Source of the DNA: Sinomicrobium soli | GTDB taxonomy: Bacteria > Bacteroidota > Bacteroidia > Flavobacteriales > Flavobacteriaceae | Direction of reading: 5' to 3' | Assembly (NCBI RefSeq): GCF_003285545.1 | Contig: NZ_QLNV01000005.1 | Coordinates: 289,914 to 353,913, forward strand | DNA: 64,000 nucleotides | Part shown: piece after piece, positions 18,256-27,248 of the stretch | Layout: the number at the start of each line of letters is the position of its first letter | Numbering within the stretch: position 1 is the first letter of the stretch | Position numbers and translations under genes: made by a program | The notes under the pieces: model-generated | The model's input: the letters and a program-made list of their open reading frames with translations, nothing else | Told to the model about the DNA's origin: nothing | The model's database searches: none

Positions 18256-19587
18256 TCAGGTACTCCGCCTTCGGGGCATTTTTAACCGGGCCTGTATATC
18301 CTCCAGGGAAATCCCTTTGGTCTCGGGCATGACCAGCCAGACAAAGAGGAGTTGTATCAGCATCATGACCGTAAAGAACATGAATACCGGCCAGGCACCT
18401 ATGGCGCCGAACAGCATGGGAATGAGCGAGGGGATTATGGCAGCGAGTACCCAGTGTACCGACGACCCGAAAGCCTGCCCGGAAGACCTCAGGTGGTTGG
18501 GAAAAATTTCGGAGATATAGACCCATATCACGGCGCCTTGCCCTATGGCATGTGAAGCAATGAACAGGAACAGGGACAACGGAACCGAATACCCTCCCCA
18601 GCCGAAGTAAAAAGCTGCCGTTACCATGGAAAGGGAGATAATATACCCGAACGACCCGTATAGCAGCAATGTCTTCCTGCCCAGCCGGTCTATAAGCATG
18701 ACCCCGAGGAGCGTAAAGAGCAGGTTTACCAGCCCTATACCCACACTGCTCAACAGGGCAGTGTTCTGGGCCAGCCCGGCTTCTTCGAATATCCGGGGAG
18801 CGTAATAGAGAAAGGCATTGATCCCCGAGAGCTGGTTGAACATGGCGATGAGAAAGGCCAGGATAAGCGGGAACCGGTATTTTTTTATAAAAATGGTTTC
18901 CCCTGTGCGGTTTGCTCCTGAACCCTGGCGGATCTCTTCTATCAGCTGTTCAGGATCTTTACCGGGGTTGATGACCTTGAGTACGGCCCGTGCCGATTCT
19001 ACCTGTTTTCTGGAGATCAGCCATCTCGGGCTTTTGGGAAGGTTGAATGCAAAAACAAGGTAGATCAGGGCAGGAAAAGCTTCTACTCCCATCATCCACC
19101 GCCAGGAATCCGGCCCCGTATTGCGGAGCAGGTAATTGGAGATAAAGGCGATGAGTATTCCGAGTACGATATTGAACTGGTACAGCGATACCAGTCGGCC
19201 CCGGCTTTTTGCAGGTGCAATTTCCGATACGTATGCGGGAGCGGCAATGGTCGATGCACCTACCCCCAGCCCGCCGATAAACCGGAAGAAGGCAAAGGTA
19301 TAAGGGTCATTTGCCAGTGCAGACCCGAGAGAAGAAAGCAGGTATAATCCCCCTATTATGATAAGAGTGTTTTTCCGGCCTATCCTGTTGGTCGGAATGC
19401 CGCCGAACAGGGCACCCACCACCGTACCCCATAAGGCCATGGCCATCACCACGGAACCGTGAAAGGCATCGGAAGACTTCCACAGCAATTGCAATTGTTT
19501 GTCGGCGCCCGAGATTACCACGGTGTCGAACCCGAACAGAAAACCGGCCAGTGCGGCCGTAACAGACCAGAGAATAATTTTGTTCAT
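18256..19587 (-). CDS. MFS sugar porter, probable fructose importer
   Basis: This 443-residue integral membrane protein has about twelve hydrophobic helices and the sugar-porter marks. These include AGFLFGFDTVVISGA in helix 1, NRIGRKN between helices 2 and 3, and DRLGRKTLLLYGS between helices 8 and 9. The C-terminal PETKGISLEDIQ is also typical. It moves a monosaccharide across the inner membrane, probably with protons. Fructose is inferred from its position as the first gene of the fructan locus, before GH32, SusC, SusD, GH32 and fructokinase. A tandem 15-base repeat 165-200 bases upstream is a candidate activator site. Confidence 0.9.
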   Translation of the reverse strand: MNKIILWSVTAALAGFLFGFDTVVISGADKQLQLLWKSSDAFHGSVVMAMALWGTVVGALFGGIPTNRIGRKNTLIIIGGLYLLSSLGSALANDPYTFAFFRFIGGLGVGASTIAAPAYVSEIAPAKSRGRLVSLYQFNIVLGILIAFISNYLLRNTGPDSWRWMMGVEAFPALIYLVFAFNLPKSPRWLISRKQVESARAVLKVINPGKDPEQLIEEIRQGSGANRTGETIFIKKYRFPLILAFLIAMFNQLSGINAFLYYAPRIFEEAGLAQNTALLSSVGIGLVNLLFTLLGVMLIDRLGRKTLLLYGSFGYIISLSMVTAAFYFGWGGYSVPLSLFLFIASHAIGQGAVIWVYISEIFPNHLRSSGQAFGSSVHWVLAAIIPSLIPMLFGAIGAWPVFMFFTVMMLIQLLFVWLVMPETKGISLEDIQARLKMPRRRST

Positions 19588-19751
19588 CTCATATTTAATT
19601 GTGACGAATGCTAAACTATTCTTAAAAAAACCGATATATGTTTAGTAATGTTTCAAATAATTCATTTATATAATTTTTATTGCTCTTATTTTTTAATTTA
19701 TTACAAATCAGGGGCTTTGTTTTTTGTAAAATCATTACGATAACGATATAG

Positions 19752-19787
19752 TTACACTCAGGTAACAGCAAATTACACTGAGGTTAC
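19752..19787 (-). promoter_or_regulatory. Candidate AraC-type tandem operator upstream of the fructan genes
   Basis: TTACACTCAGGTAAC (19752-19766) and TTACACTGAGGTTAC (19773-19787) are direct repeats with two mismatches, and their starts are 21 bases apart, two turns of the helix. AraC-type proteins commonly bind such half-sites on one face of DNA. The site lies 165-200 bases upstream of the MFS gene and just beyond the stop of the sensor-AraC gene. The binding protein is therefore likely that regulator, but this is inferred. No strong TAnnTTTG box was found downstream of it on the minus strand. Confidence 0.55.
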
Positions 19788-19839
19788 ATGATTTTTATCC
19801 CGTGTTTAAGCCGGTACCTGCCATATTCCGCCATACCGG

Positions 19840-21366
19840 TCAGGTATTGCTTTTGTATTCCTTGGGTGTGATCCCGTATTTGTTCTTAAAGGAGGTGGAA
19901 AAATAATTGGGAGATGAAAAACCACAGGCATAGGCTATTTCGGCAATATTAAGCGAGGTGTCCCGGAGCATTTCCCTGGATTTTTCGAGCCTGATGCCGC
20001 TGATATACTCATTGACACTCGCACCGGACATGGCTTTTATCTTGCGGTAAAGCTGAACGCGGGACAGATTGAGCTTTTGGGCCAGTTCTTCTACGGTAAA
20101 CCCGGGGTTATCTATGTGTTGTGTAATGATGGTGTCGAGCCTGGTACGGAATTCCTCTCCGGTGATCTTCCTGATCTTGTCCTGCTGCAGGGTGATTTTC
20201 TGACTCTGGAGTTCCAGCAGCTTTTTCTTTTTGCTTATGATATAGGTCGAGTAAATCCCGTAAATGGCCAGGGCCAGGATGAGCACCAGAAAGAAGGTGA
20301 GTATTTTGATGAGGTTGGCCTGGGTAGCATATTTTTCTTCCTGTTCGGAAAGTTTTTGCAGCTGGTGTTCTATACTGGCCTGCTGGCGGTCTATCTTGTC
20401 CAGCTGATTTTTCATGATATCGGCGTTGACCGCATCGATCACGGTAGTGTTCAGCAGGTGGTTTTTGGGAACAGGGTCTTTTTTCAGGATCCGGAGGGCG
20501 AGTTTTATGGCTTCATTCCCGCCGGTAGGATAGAAAATGGTGGCCTGTAATACCCCTTCCTGTACCAGTTGTATGCCCCCGTTTTCGGTATTGAGCCCGT
20601 CCACTCCTATAAATTTTATACTGTTCTCTATACCGTTTTCCCTGGCCACCTCCCAGGCACTCAGGGCCATGCGATCGTTGTGACAGAAGATGTAATCGAT
20701 CTTTTTTTCCTGCTTCAGTACATCTCTCAGCGGTGCTTTTACCGATCCGCTTTCCCAGTCCCCGTCTATGGCAGCCACAATCTCAAGTTTTTCAAAGCGG
20801 TTGACGATCTGGCTAAACCCCAGGCTTCTCTCGTAGGCCGGGGAAGACCCTTTAAGCCCTTTGATTTCCACGATCCTGATCTTCCCTTCGTGATGGGGGA
20901 CAACCGATGCAATGTACCGCCCTGCATTTCTGCCCACTTCAATATTATCTGCCCCGATATAGGCCGTATAGCTTTCGTTCCCGATTTTCCGGTCGATGAC
21001 AATAACCGGGATACCGGCCTTTACGGACTTTTCCACAACCGCAGTAAGGGGGCGCGACTGTATGGGCGATACGATAATGATGTCTGTCCCGTTCCGGATG
21101 AGAGATTCGATATCCGAAATCTGTTTTTCCACATCGTCACGGGCATCCAGTACGGTAAGGGCTACATCGTCGTGTAAAGACGCTTCCAGCTGCATCGACT
21201 TGTTCATTTGCTTTCGCCAGTCGTCTGTAGTCATGGCCTGGGAAAAACCGATTTTTACAGGGCCCTTGTCCCCGGTGCCGCTGCAGGACAAGAAAAATGC
21301 CGTCAGCCAGAAACCGATGAAAATAAAAAAAAGACGGTTGATATCGTGTTTGCAATGAATCAGCAT
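19840..21366 (-). CDS. Periplasmic sugar-binding sensor fused to AraC DNA-binding domain
   Basis: This 508-residue protein has a signal or anchor segment (about 12-28, ending FFLSCSG). A periplasmic-binding-protein type I domain of the ribose-binding class follows (about 33-310), with DIIIVSPIQSRPLTAVVEKS, VIVIDRKIGN and FCHNDRMALSAWEVA. Next come a helical linker (QQASIEHQLQKLSEQEEKYA), one membrane helix (about 350-375) and a cytoplasmic AraC domain (about 410-505, ending ACGFSSPNYFSTSFKNKYGI). It has no histidine kinase or receiver. In Bacteroides thetaiotaomicron the fructan locus is controlled by a hybrid two-component protein (BT1754) whose periplasmic-binding-like domain binds fructose; this looks like a one-component counterpart. 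The start is ATG 21364-21366; a TTG four codons earlier is weaker. Confidence 0.88.
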   Translation of the reverse strand: MLIHCKHDINRLFFIFIGFWLTAFFLSCSGTGDKGPVKIGFSQAMTTDDWRKQMNKSMQLEASLHDDVALTVLDARDDVEKQISDIESLIRNGTDIIIVSPIQSRPLTAVVEKSVKAGIPVIVIDRKIGNESYTAYIGADNIEVGRNAGRYIASVVPHHEGKIRIVEIKGLKGSSPAYERSLGFSQIVNRFEKLEIVAAIDGDWESGSVKAPLRDVLKQEKKIDYIFCHNDRMALSAWEVARENGIENSIKFIGVDGLNTENGGIQLVQEGVLQATIFYPTGGNEAIKLALRILKKDPVPKNHLLNTTVIDAVNADIMKNQLDKIDRQQASIEHQLQKLSEQEEKYATQANLIKILTFFLVLILALAIYGIYSTYIISKKKKLLELQSQKITLQQDKIRKITGEEFRTRLDTIITQHIDNPGFTVEELAQKLNLSRVQLYRKIKAMSGASVNEYISGIRLEKSREMLRDTSLNIAEIAYACGFSSPNYFSTSFKNKYGITPKEYKSNT

Positions 21367-21466
21367 TAGTTTAAACAAGCTCTTACTTTAAAAATTGTCC
21401 CGGACCGACAGGGTGAAATATTTTGCCCAATTTATAAAATTACCACCACTTTGGGCCGTATTTATT

Positions 21467-21474
21467 TACTTTTG
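21467..21474 (+). promoter_or_regulatory. Possible -7 promoter box before the GH43-GH127 pair
   Basis: TACTTTTG fits TAnnTTTG exactly and is followed by CGCC, a common context for Bacteroidota promoters. It points toward the GH43 gene, whose start is about 178 bases downstream. The nearest TTTG upstream (21450-21453) is only 13 bases away, too close for a normal -33 box, so the assignment is tentative. Confidence 0.35.
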
Positions 21475-21651
21475 CGCCGAATACCCCGGATGTAAAAGCT
21501 TTTCGGGGATTCATGCCTTTCCCAGCCTGTTACGGGAAGTACACCGATCACTTGCCGGTAGTAGGGTATTCAGAGCGATAAATATTTAAGTGTTTTAAAT
21601 ACAATTATAAAAAATAAATCCTATATTTACCTGTATCATAATCGGAAAAAA

Positions 21652-22743
21652 ATGAAAAGAGTCTCTGGTTTTTTCAGCATGTTGCCGAACCCTTGTGGCG
21701 GAATGCAGGTAATACGGGTGAATTATGCGAATATCGTATGTGCCGTTATACTGCTTGTCGGCGGGATTACGGGGAATGCCCAGCCCGCGGATAAAAACGG
21801 GTATAAGAGCCCGCTGGTCCTGCAAAGGGCAGATCCGTTTGTGACCAAAGCCGGCGGGATGTATTACTTTATCGCCACCGTACCGGAGTACGACCGTATC
21901 GAGATTCGCAAATCTGAAACCATTAACGGTATAGCAGCGGCGGAACCGGTGGTGATATGGCGCAAGCACGATAAGGGCCCGATGGGAAACCATATCTGGG
22001 CGCCCGAACTTCACCGTATTGACGGAAAGTGGTATGTGTATTTCGCAGCGGGATCGGCTGAGGAAAAATGGAAAATACGCATGTATGCACTGTCTAATGC
22101 CGCTGACGACCCTACGGAGGGCCGGTGGAAGGAAGAAGGGCAGATCGTGAGCAGGAGAGACCAGTTTGCACTGGATGCCACTACCTTTGAACTCGGTGGC
22201 CAGCGGTATATGATATGGTCGGACAGGGCATCAGACGAGGTGGTGAATACCGGTTTGTATATTGCGGAAATGACCAGCCCCGTCACGCTGGCCGAACAGC
22301 AGGTCGTTATTTCCCGGCCGGAGCATGACTGGGAGATAAAGGGGCACCGGGTCAATGAGGCGCCGGCGGTACTCGTGCGTAACGGAAAGGTATTCGTGAG
22401 CTTTTCTGCCAGTGCTACCGATGCCAATTATGCCATAGGCCTGCTCTGGGCAGACCGGAATGCTGACCTTCTCGATCCGGCTTCGTGGCACAAACTTCCC
22501 GAACCGGTATTTTTCAGCAATCCGGAGTTCAGGCGTTTCGGCCCCGGGCACAACAGTTTTACGGTGGGAGAAGACGACAGGACCGATGTGATGATATACC
22601 ATGCCCGCAACTATAAGGAGATTGACGGCGAACCCCTGTATGACCCCAACCGGCATACGCATGCCCGCGTATTGAAGTGGACGGAAGAAGGCATGCCTTT
22701 TTTCGGACAGGACAGCAGCGACCGCGAAATGGATATGGAATGA
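21652..22743 (+). CDS. GH43 family glycosidase, probable alpha-L-arabinofuranosidase
   Basis: This 363-residue secreted protein has a hydrophobic signal core (IVCAVILLVGGITGNAQ). The five-bladed GH43 propeller shows the expected acidic triad: Asp61 in RADPFV, Asp175 in ALDATTFE and Glu236 in VNEAPAVL. The QRADPFVTKAGGMYYFIATV start and compact length fit exo-acting arabinofuranosidases of GH43; the exact subfamily is uncertain. ATG 21652 follows an A-rich stretch typical of this phylum, but ATG 21703 would give a shorter, cleaner signal peptide. GH127 follows on the same strand after 48 bases, and the pair suggests removal of both alpha- and beta-linked L-arabinofuranose. Confidence 0.85.
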   Translation: MKRVSGFFSMLPNPCGGMQVIRVNYANIVCAVILLVGGITGNAQPADKNGYKSPLVLQRADPFVTKAGGMYYFIATVPEYDRIEIRKSETINGIAAAEPVVIWRKHDKGPMGNHIWAPELHRIDGKWYVYFAAGSAEEKWKIRMYALSNAADDPTEGRWKEEGQIVSRRDQFALDATTFELGGQRYMIWSDRASDEVVNTGLYIAEMTSPVTLAEQQVVISRPEHDWEIKGHRVNEAPAVLVRNGKVFVSFSASATDANYAIGLLWADRNADLLDPASWHKLPEPVFFSNPEFRRFGPGHNSFTVGEDDRTDVMIYHARNYKEIDGEPLYDPNRHTHARVLKWTEEGMPFFGQDSSDREMDME

Positions 22744-22791
22744 GAGGGAAATCTTTAAAATCAGCATCATAACGTTATATATTTATATCTC

Positions 22792-24753
22792 ATGAGAACA
22801 GTAATGATAGTTACAGTCCTTCTGGTGTCTGTTTGCTTTTCCTGCCGGGAGAAGGAGGAAACCGGGCAGGGTGCCGGTACTGATTTGTCCGGCTATCCGA
22901 TAGAAATGGCAGATGTCAAAAATGTCAGGCTGACGGATAATTTCTGGCTTCCCGTTATTGAAAGGGTTCAAAAAAAGACCATATCCTATGCTATTGAAAA
23001 GTGCAGGGAGGAAGGGCGTTTTGACAATTTTCTTATTGCAGGCGGGAAAATGCAGGGCAAGGCCAGGGGAGTGATGCCTTTTGACGATTCGGATGTGTAC
23101 AAGATTATCGAAGGGGCCTCCACCTCTCTCCTGAGTGCCCCTGACCCCGGCCTGGAAAGCCTTCTGGACTCGCTGATACGCATTGTTGGTACCGGGCAGG
23201 AAAAAGACGGCTACCTGACTACCTGGAGGACCATTGATCCCGGAAAACCGACGGCAGATTGGGTAAAGGTGGTAGAGGGGAAAAGATGGGAATCGCTCGA
23301 TATGAGCCACGAACTGTATAATGCAGGACATCTTTATGAGGCTGCGGCGATGCATTACAGGGCTACCGGAAAAACGGATTTTCTGGATATCGCTCTTAAA
23401 AATGCCGACCTGGTTGTGGAAACTTTCGGAGACGGGCCGGGAAAGATCAGTTCGGTCCCGGGCCACCAGATCATAGAAACCGGGCTTATAAAACTCTACA
23501 GGATTACCGGAAAGAAAAAATACCTCACCCAGGCAAAGTATTTCCTGGATCACAGGGGTGATCCTGAAAACCATACGCTTTACGGGGCCTATGCCCAGGA
23601 CCATATCCCGGTAGTCAGGCAGAAAGAGGCGGTAGGGCATGCGGTCAGGGCAGTATATATGTATGCTGCGATGACCGATATTGCGGTGCTGGAAAAGGAT
23701 TCGGGGTATTACAGGGCTACGGTTGACGTCTGGAATAATATCAATAACAAGAAAAAATACCTGACAGGAGGTATAGGAAGTAAACACGAAGGCGAAGCTT
23801 TCGGTGAGAACTACGAATTGCCCAACCTTACCGCCTATAATGAAACCTGTGCTGCCATTGGCGACGTGTACTGGAACCAGCGTATGTTCAATGCCACCGG
23901 CGATGTAAAATACTATGATATTATTGAACGGTCGCTGTATAACGGGCTGATATCCGGGCTTTCCCTGGACGGAACCCACTTTTTCTATCCGAATCCGCTG
24001 GAATCTGATGGAGAGTATCCTTTTAACCAGGGGGCGGTTACCAGAAAGGAATGGTTCGATTGTTCCTGTTGCCCCACTAACCTGATCAGGTTTTTACCTT
24101 CGCTCCCGGAAATGATCTATGCAAAAAAGGGTGACCATATGCTCTATGTTAATCTATACGCTTCCAACGAGGCCGAAATTGATCTCAACGGGGAGAAGTT
24201 CATACTGTCTCAGCAAACGGACTACCCGTGGAAAGGACAGGTGAATATCTCGGTAAGATCAGCTTCAGAGACCCCGGTCACATTGATGCTCAGGGTGCCG
24301 GAATGGTGCCGGAACACTATCTTGTCCGGAAACCTGTACGAATATGAAGATAAAAGGGAATTACTTCCGGAATTATGGGTAAACGGCGAAAAAACCGGCT
24401 ATAACTTATCAGGAGGATATATTGCCCTGAAGAAACAGTGGAAGCCCGGTGAAGAGATACGCCTGAATTTCCCGATGGAGGTCCGAAAGGTCAGGACAAA
24501 CGATCTGGTTGCGGAAGATCAGAACAAGACAGCCCTGGAATACGGCCCTGTGGTCTATGCTTTTGAAGAGGCCGATAACCCGTCGGTGATGGATAACCTG
24601 GATATTGCCCAGAAATTCGAAACCGTATATGACCCGGACCTGTTGGGCGGGGTGAATATTTTGAAGGGTACCGATAACGGTAGCGTAGCGATCCCGTATT
24701 TTACCTGGTCCAACAGGGGAGCGGGCAAAATGAAGGTCTGGGTAAACGACTAA
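22792..24753 (+). CDS. GH127 beta-L-arabinofuranosidase-like lipoprotein
   Basis: This 653-residue lipoprotein (lipobox CFSC near residue 18) has the (alpha/alpha)6 barrel of GH127. The zinc-binding and catalytic residues described for HypBA1, a Glu and three Cys with one Cys as nucleophile, are matched here by Glu351 and Cys353 in YNETCAAIGDVYWNQRM and by Cys426-Cys427 in WFDCSCCPTNLIRFLPSLPE. Other family segments are ESLDMSHELYNAGHLYEAA and YLTGGIGSKHEGEAFG. It would remove terminal beta-L-arabinofuranose; the related GH146 cannot be excluded by eye. Its TAA shares bases with the TAG of the convergent GH105 gene (CTAA at 24750-24753). Confidence 0.88.
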   Translation: MRTVMIVTVLLVSVCFSCREKEETGQGAGTDLSGYPIEMADVKNVRLTDNFWLPVIERVQKKTISYAIEKCREEGRFDNFLIAGGKMQGKARGVMPFDDSDVYKIIEGASTSLLSAPDPGLESLLDSLIRIVGTGQEKDGYLTTWRTIDPGKPTADWVKVVEGKRWESLDMSHELYNAGHLYEAAAMHYRATGKTDFLDIALKNADLVVETFGDGPGKISSVPGHQIIETGLIKLYRITGKKKYLTQAKYFLDHRGDPENHTLYGAYAQDHIPVVRQKEAVGHAVRAVYMYAAMTDIAVLEKDSGYYRATVDVWNNINNKKKYLTGGIGSKHEGEAFGENYELPNLTAYNETCAAIGDVYWNQRMFNATGDVKYYDIIERSLYNGLISGLSLDGTHFFYPNPLESDGEYPFNQGAVTRKEWFDCSCCPTNLIRFLPSLPEMIYAKKGDHMLYVNLYASNEAEIDLNGEKFILSQQTDYPWKGQVNISVRSASETPVTLMLRVPEWCRNTILSGNLYEYEDKRELLPELWVNGEKTGYNLSGGYIALKKQWKPGEEIRLNFPMEVRKVRTNDLVAEDQNKTALEYGPVVYAFEEADNPSVMDNLDIAQKFETVYDPDLLGGVNILKGTDNGSVAIPYFTWSNRGAGKMKVWVND

Positions 24754-25883
24754 TTGTGCTCCAGGAACCGGTACATCTCTGCGCCGGCAAGCAGGAAGGC
24801 ACCGACCCCGAAATTGGCAGTCGAACCGGCGTCTACCACCTGTCCGGGGATAGCCTTTTCGCCGATGGGCTGTACATAGCCTACCCTCCCGTCGGGCTGA
24901 AGGGCGGTTTTGCTGAGGTAATTCCAGCCTGCTTCTGCAGCCTTTGTATAGCGCTTCTCCCGTAGCACTCCGTTATTGATGCCCCATAGCAGGCCGTAGG
25001 TGAAAAATGCCGTGCCGCTGCTTTCCCTTCCGGGAGCATGACCGGGATCGAGAAGGCTGCGCGTCCAGTAACCTTCTTCCTGCTGGCATTGCACAATGGC
25101 TGCGGCCATATCCTTAAAGCGGCGTTTGTACAGGGAATAGTGAGGGTGGTCTTTTGGCATGTCCTGTAATACTTTTGCCAGGCCGGCAAATACCCACCCG
25201 TCACCGCGGGCCCAGAAGTCCTTTTGCCCGTTTACACTCCGGTGGGCGGGATAGACGTATTTGGCATCGCGGTAATAGAGCGAGGCCTCCTCGTCATACA
25301 TGATGCTGTCGGCATATTGAAGGTAATCGTGAAGTTTCTCCAGGTATTGCGGGTTCCCAGTCACCCTGTAGAGTTTGGTCATCACGGGCATCACCATATA
25401 CAGTCCGTCGGCCCACCACCAGTAATCGTTGTTTGGCGTGCTCATCTGGTATTCCATGACTTCCCTGGCGCGTGCTATCTTATGGGGTTCCGGATCGAGC
25501 CGGTAGAGATCGATATAGGTCTGAAAACAGATCTGCCAGTCACCGAACAGCACATACTGGTCGGTTTCCCCGTAGGAGTATTTCCATGCTGATTTTTTAT
25601 CCGACCGGGCGCCCTGCCATTGATTGTGCCGGGCCCAGGCTTCGGAATAGTCCCGGTACTGTTTTTTTCCGGTGAGTCTATACAGTTCCATATTCCCGGT
25701 ATGGTATGCGGCATGGTCCCAGAAAGCCCGTACCTGTGGCGGATTGTGGTTTTGCCAGTAGGTATTGGCCAGGTGTAATTTCGAAAGGACTTCCTCCCCG
25801 GCAGGCTGGGCGGAAAGTGTAAAAACGGATAAGGCCGAAAAAAGCAATAGGAGGTTTCGCCTGATATTCTTTGTAAAGATCAT
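24750..25883 (-). CDS. GH105 unsaturated uronyl hydrolase
   Basis: This 377-residue secreted protein (signal ending LSAQ) has the family length and (alpha/alpha)6 pattern of GH105. Typical segments are NDYWWWADGLYMVMPVMTKL, carrying the likely catalytic Asp, then DFWARGDGWVFAGLAKVL and SSGTAFFTYGLLWGINNGVL. GH105 enzymes hydrate and cleave the delta-4,5-unsaturated uronic acid left at the end of oligosaccharides by polysaccharide lyases. That implies a lyase nearby, for which the BNR-propeller gene directly upstream is the best candidate. It is the last of three minus-strand genes, 18 bases after that gene. Unsaturated glucuronyl or galacturonyl specificity is not resolved. Confidence 0.87.
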   Translation of the reverse strand: MIFTKNIRRNLLLLFSALSVFTLSAQPAGEEVLSKLHLANTYWQNHNPPQVRAFWDHAAYHTGNMELYRLTGKKQYRDYSEAWARHNQWQGARSDKKSAWKYSYGETDQYVLFGDWQICFQTYIDLYRLDPEPHKIARAREVMEYQMSTPNNDYWWWADGLYMVMPVMTKLYRVTGNPQYLEKLHDYLQYADSIMYDEEASLYYRDAKYVYPAHRSVNGQKDFWARGDGWVFAGLAKVLQDMPKDHPHYSLYKRRFKDMAAAIVQCQQEEGYWTRSLLDPGHAPGRESSGTAFFTYGLLWGINNGVLREKRYTKAAEAGWNYLSKTALQPDGRVGYVQPIGEKAIPGQVVDAGSTANFGVGAFLLAGAEMYRFLEHN

Positions 25884-25901
25884 GATATTCTGTTTTATGG
25901 C

Positions 25902-27248
25902 TTATTCGATACTGATTTCCAATATTCTGACGGGAGTTGCCTCTGTTCCGGCCATACCCTCCCCGTCTATCTGTTCTACCTGCTGCACAAAGAGGTGCAA
26001 CTGTTTTTTCAGTTTCCAGAGCTCCCCGTCGTATAACGGTTCCCACTGGCCTACGGGGCCCGGGGTCAGGTCGGAGATGGTCCACTTTCCGTTGCCGCCC
26101 AGCTCATAGCGGGCCAGGGATACCCTGTTTTCCCTTTCTTCATCACGGAAGAGCAGCAGCAGGTGTTTCCGGTGGCCCCGGTCATCGACCAGCAGTTGCG
26201 GACGGGAGACGGGAATCCTTTTGGTGCCCCCTCCGCCAAGGTCAAAAGGCGTACGCCTGAAGGTAGCCGTCAGGTTTTTCCACTGTTTTTCTTCCTTGTA
26301 AATCACCTGGTACTGTGGAGTTCCGTTACTTTTCCAGTAGGTGGCGATATAAGGTACCCCGCGTTGGTCTACAGTCATGGCGGTCTGATTTATAAGTCCG
26401 CTGCCCTGGGGTATTTTCCAGGCGTATTCTGCCGTATTTTTCGTAACGGGCAACTCATAAGGTTTTCCTTCGGAAGTTTTCCAGTGCAACCCGCCGTCGT
26501 GCGAACGGGCATAGCACAGATCGTGATTGGTAGCCACATCATAGGTTTCCCGCCATACCCATGACAGGTGAATGGTCCCGCGGTGATCTACACTGGCCTG
26601 CCAGTAGGCGCTACGTTGGCCTTCTCCGTCTATGAGATTGGAATGCAACTGTTCCCATTGCCTTTTTTCCCGGTCGTAACGATTAATGACAAGGTTTCCG
26701 CGGCCGGAGGCTCCCGACCGGTAAAAAAACAGGAGATCCCCGCCGGGAAGCCGGTAAAATTCGGGATAGGTCACCCTGTCTTCTTCCTTCCCCGTCATCG
26801 GTATTTCCTCTCCCAGTTCCAGTCCGAATGGTACCCTGCTCCTGGCATACCTCAGGCGGGTATTGTGATGGTCCCAGGCTACGTGCAGATATCCTTCCCC
26901 ATCCACGGCAATACTGATGGTGTTGTGCGCATCGGCAGCATGGCCCCTGTAGGGAGTTCGTACGGTATCCCATTCCGTATCGCCCAGCCTTCGCCTGCCC
27001 AGGACGAGCGCACCTTCGGGATCGTAATAAGCGGTAAACTGTTGTTCTTTATGCGTGGTCAGGGCGTTTTTCCGGAAGACGACCGTATTCACCGAATTAT
27101 TGGCCCAGCCTTTCCCCACTTCGGTTTCCCTGATCTGCTGCTGTGCGGCAACGACGGAAGAGATCAGCAGGAAGAGGGTCAGGATAATCCCGGGATATCC
27201 GAAGGCCGCCGGTATGTTACGGGTTGGTCTCAACAGCTTGTTATTCAT
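25902..27248 (-). CDS. BNR-repeat seven-bladed propeller protein (PL24/PL25/PL27/GH145-like)
   Basis: This 448-residue secreted protein (signal ending SSVVAAQ) matches the BNR_4 type of beta-propeller. Marks include ADAHNTISIAVDGEGYLHVA followed by WDHHNTRLRYARS, then YWQASVDHRGTIHLSWVW and CYARSHDGGLHWKTS. Related propellers include ulvan lyases (PL24, PL25), a rhamnosyl-glucuronate lyase (PL27) and GH145 rhamnosidases, in which a conserved His is important. Which reaction this one performs is uncertain, but GH105 downstream favours a lyase making an unsaturated uronic end. Its ATG overlaps the stop of the preceding gene (ATGA), indicating translational coupling. Earlier in-frame codons lack a signal peptide. 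Confidence 0.78.
   Translation of the reverse strand: MNNKLLRPTRNIPAAFGYPGIILTLFLLISSVVAAQQQIRETEVGKGWANNSVNTVVFRKNALTTHKEQQFTAYYDPEGALVLGRRRLGDTEWDTVRTPYRGHAADAHNTISIAVDGEGYLHVAWDHHNTRLRYARSRVPFGLELGEEIPMTGKEEDRVTYPEFYRLPGGDLLFFYRSGASGRGNLVINRYDREKRQWEQLHSNLIDGEGQRSAYWQASVDHRGTIHLSWVWRETYDVATNHDLCYARSHDGGLHWKTSEGKPYELPVTKNTAEYAWKIPQGSGLINQTAMTVDQRGVPYIATYWKSNGTPQYQVIYKEEKQWKNLTATFRRTPFDLGGGGTKRIPVSRPQLLVDDRGHRKHLLLLFRDEERENRVSLARYELGGNGKWTISDLTPGPVGQWEPLYDGELWKLKKQLHLFVQQVEQIDGEGMAGTEATPVRILEISIE

Noticed and set aside
19811..19846. Hairpin at the end of the sensor-AraC gene as a terminator
   Set aside because: Competing six-base stems (CCGGTA/TACCGG or TACCTG/CAGGTA) are weak and no T-tract follows.
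22783..23979. Long open frame (398 codons) on the minus strand opposite GH127
   Set aside because: It overlaps the catalytic region of a clear GH127 gene and shows no family motif or plausible start region.
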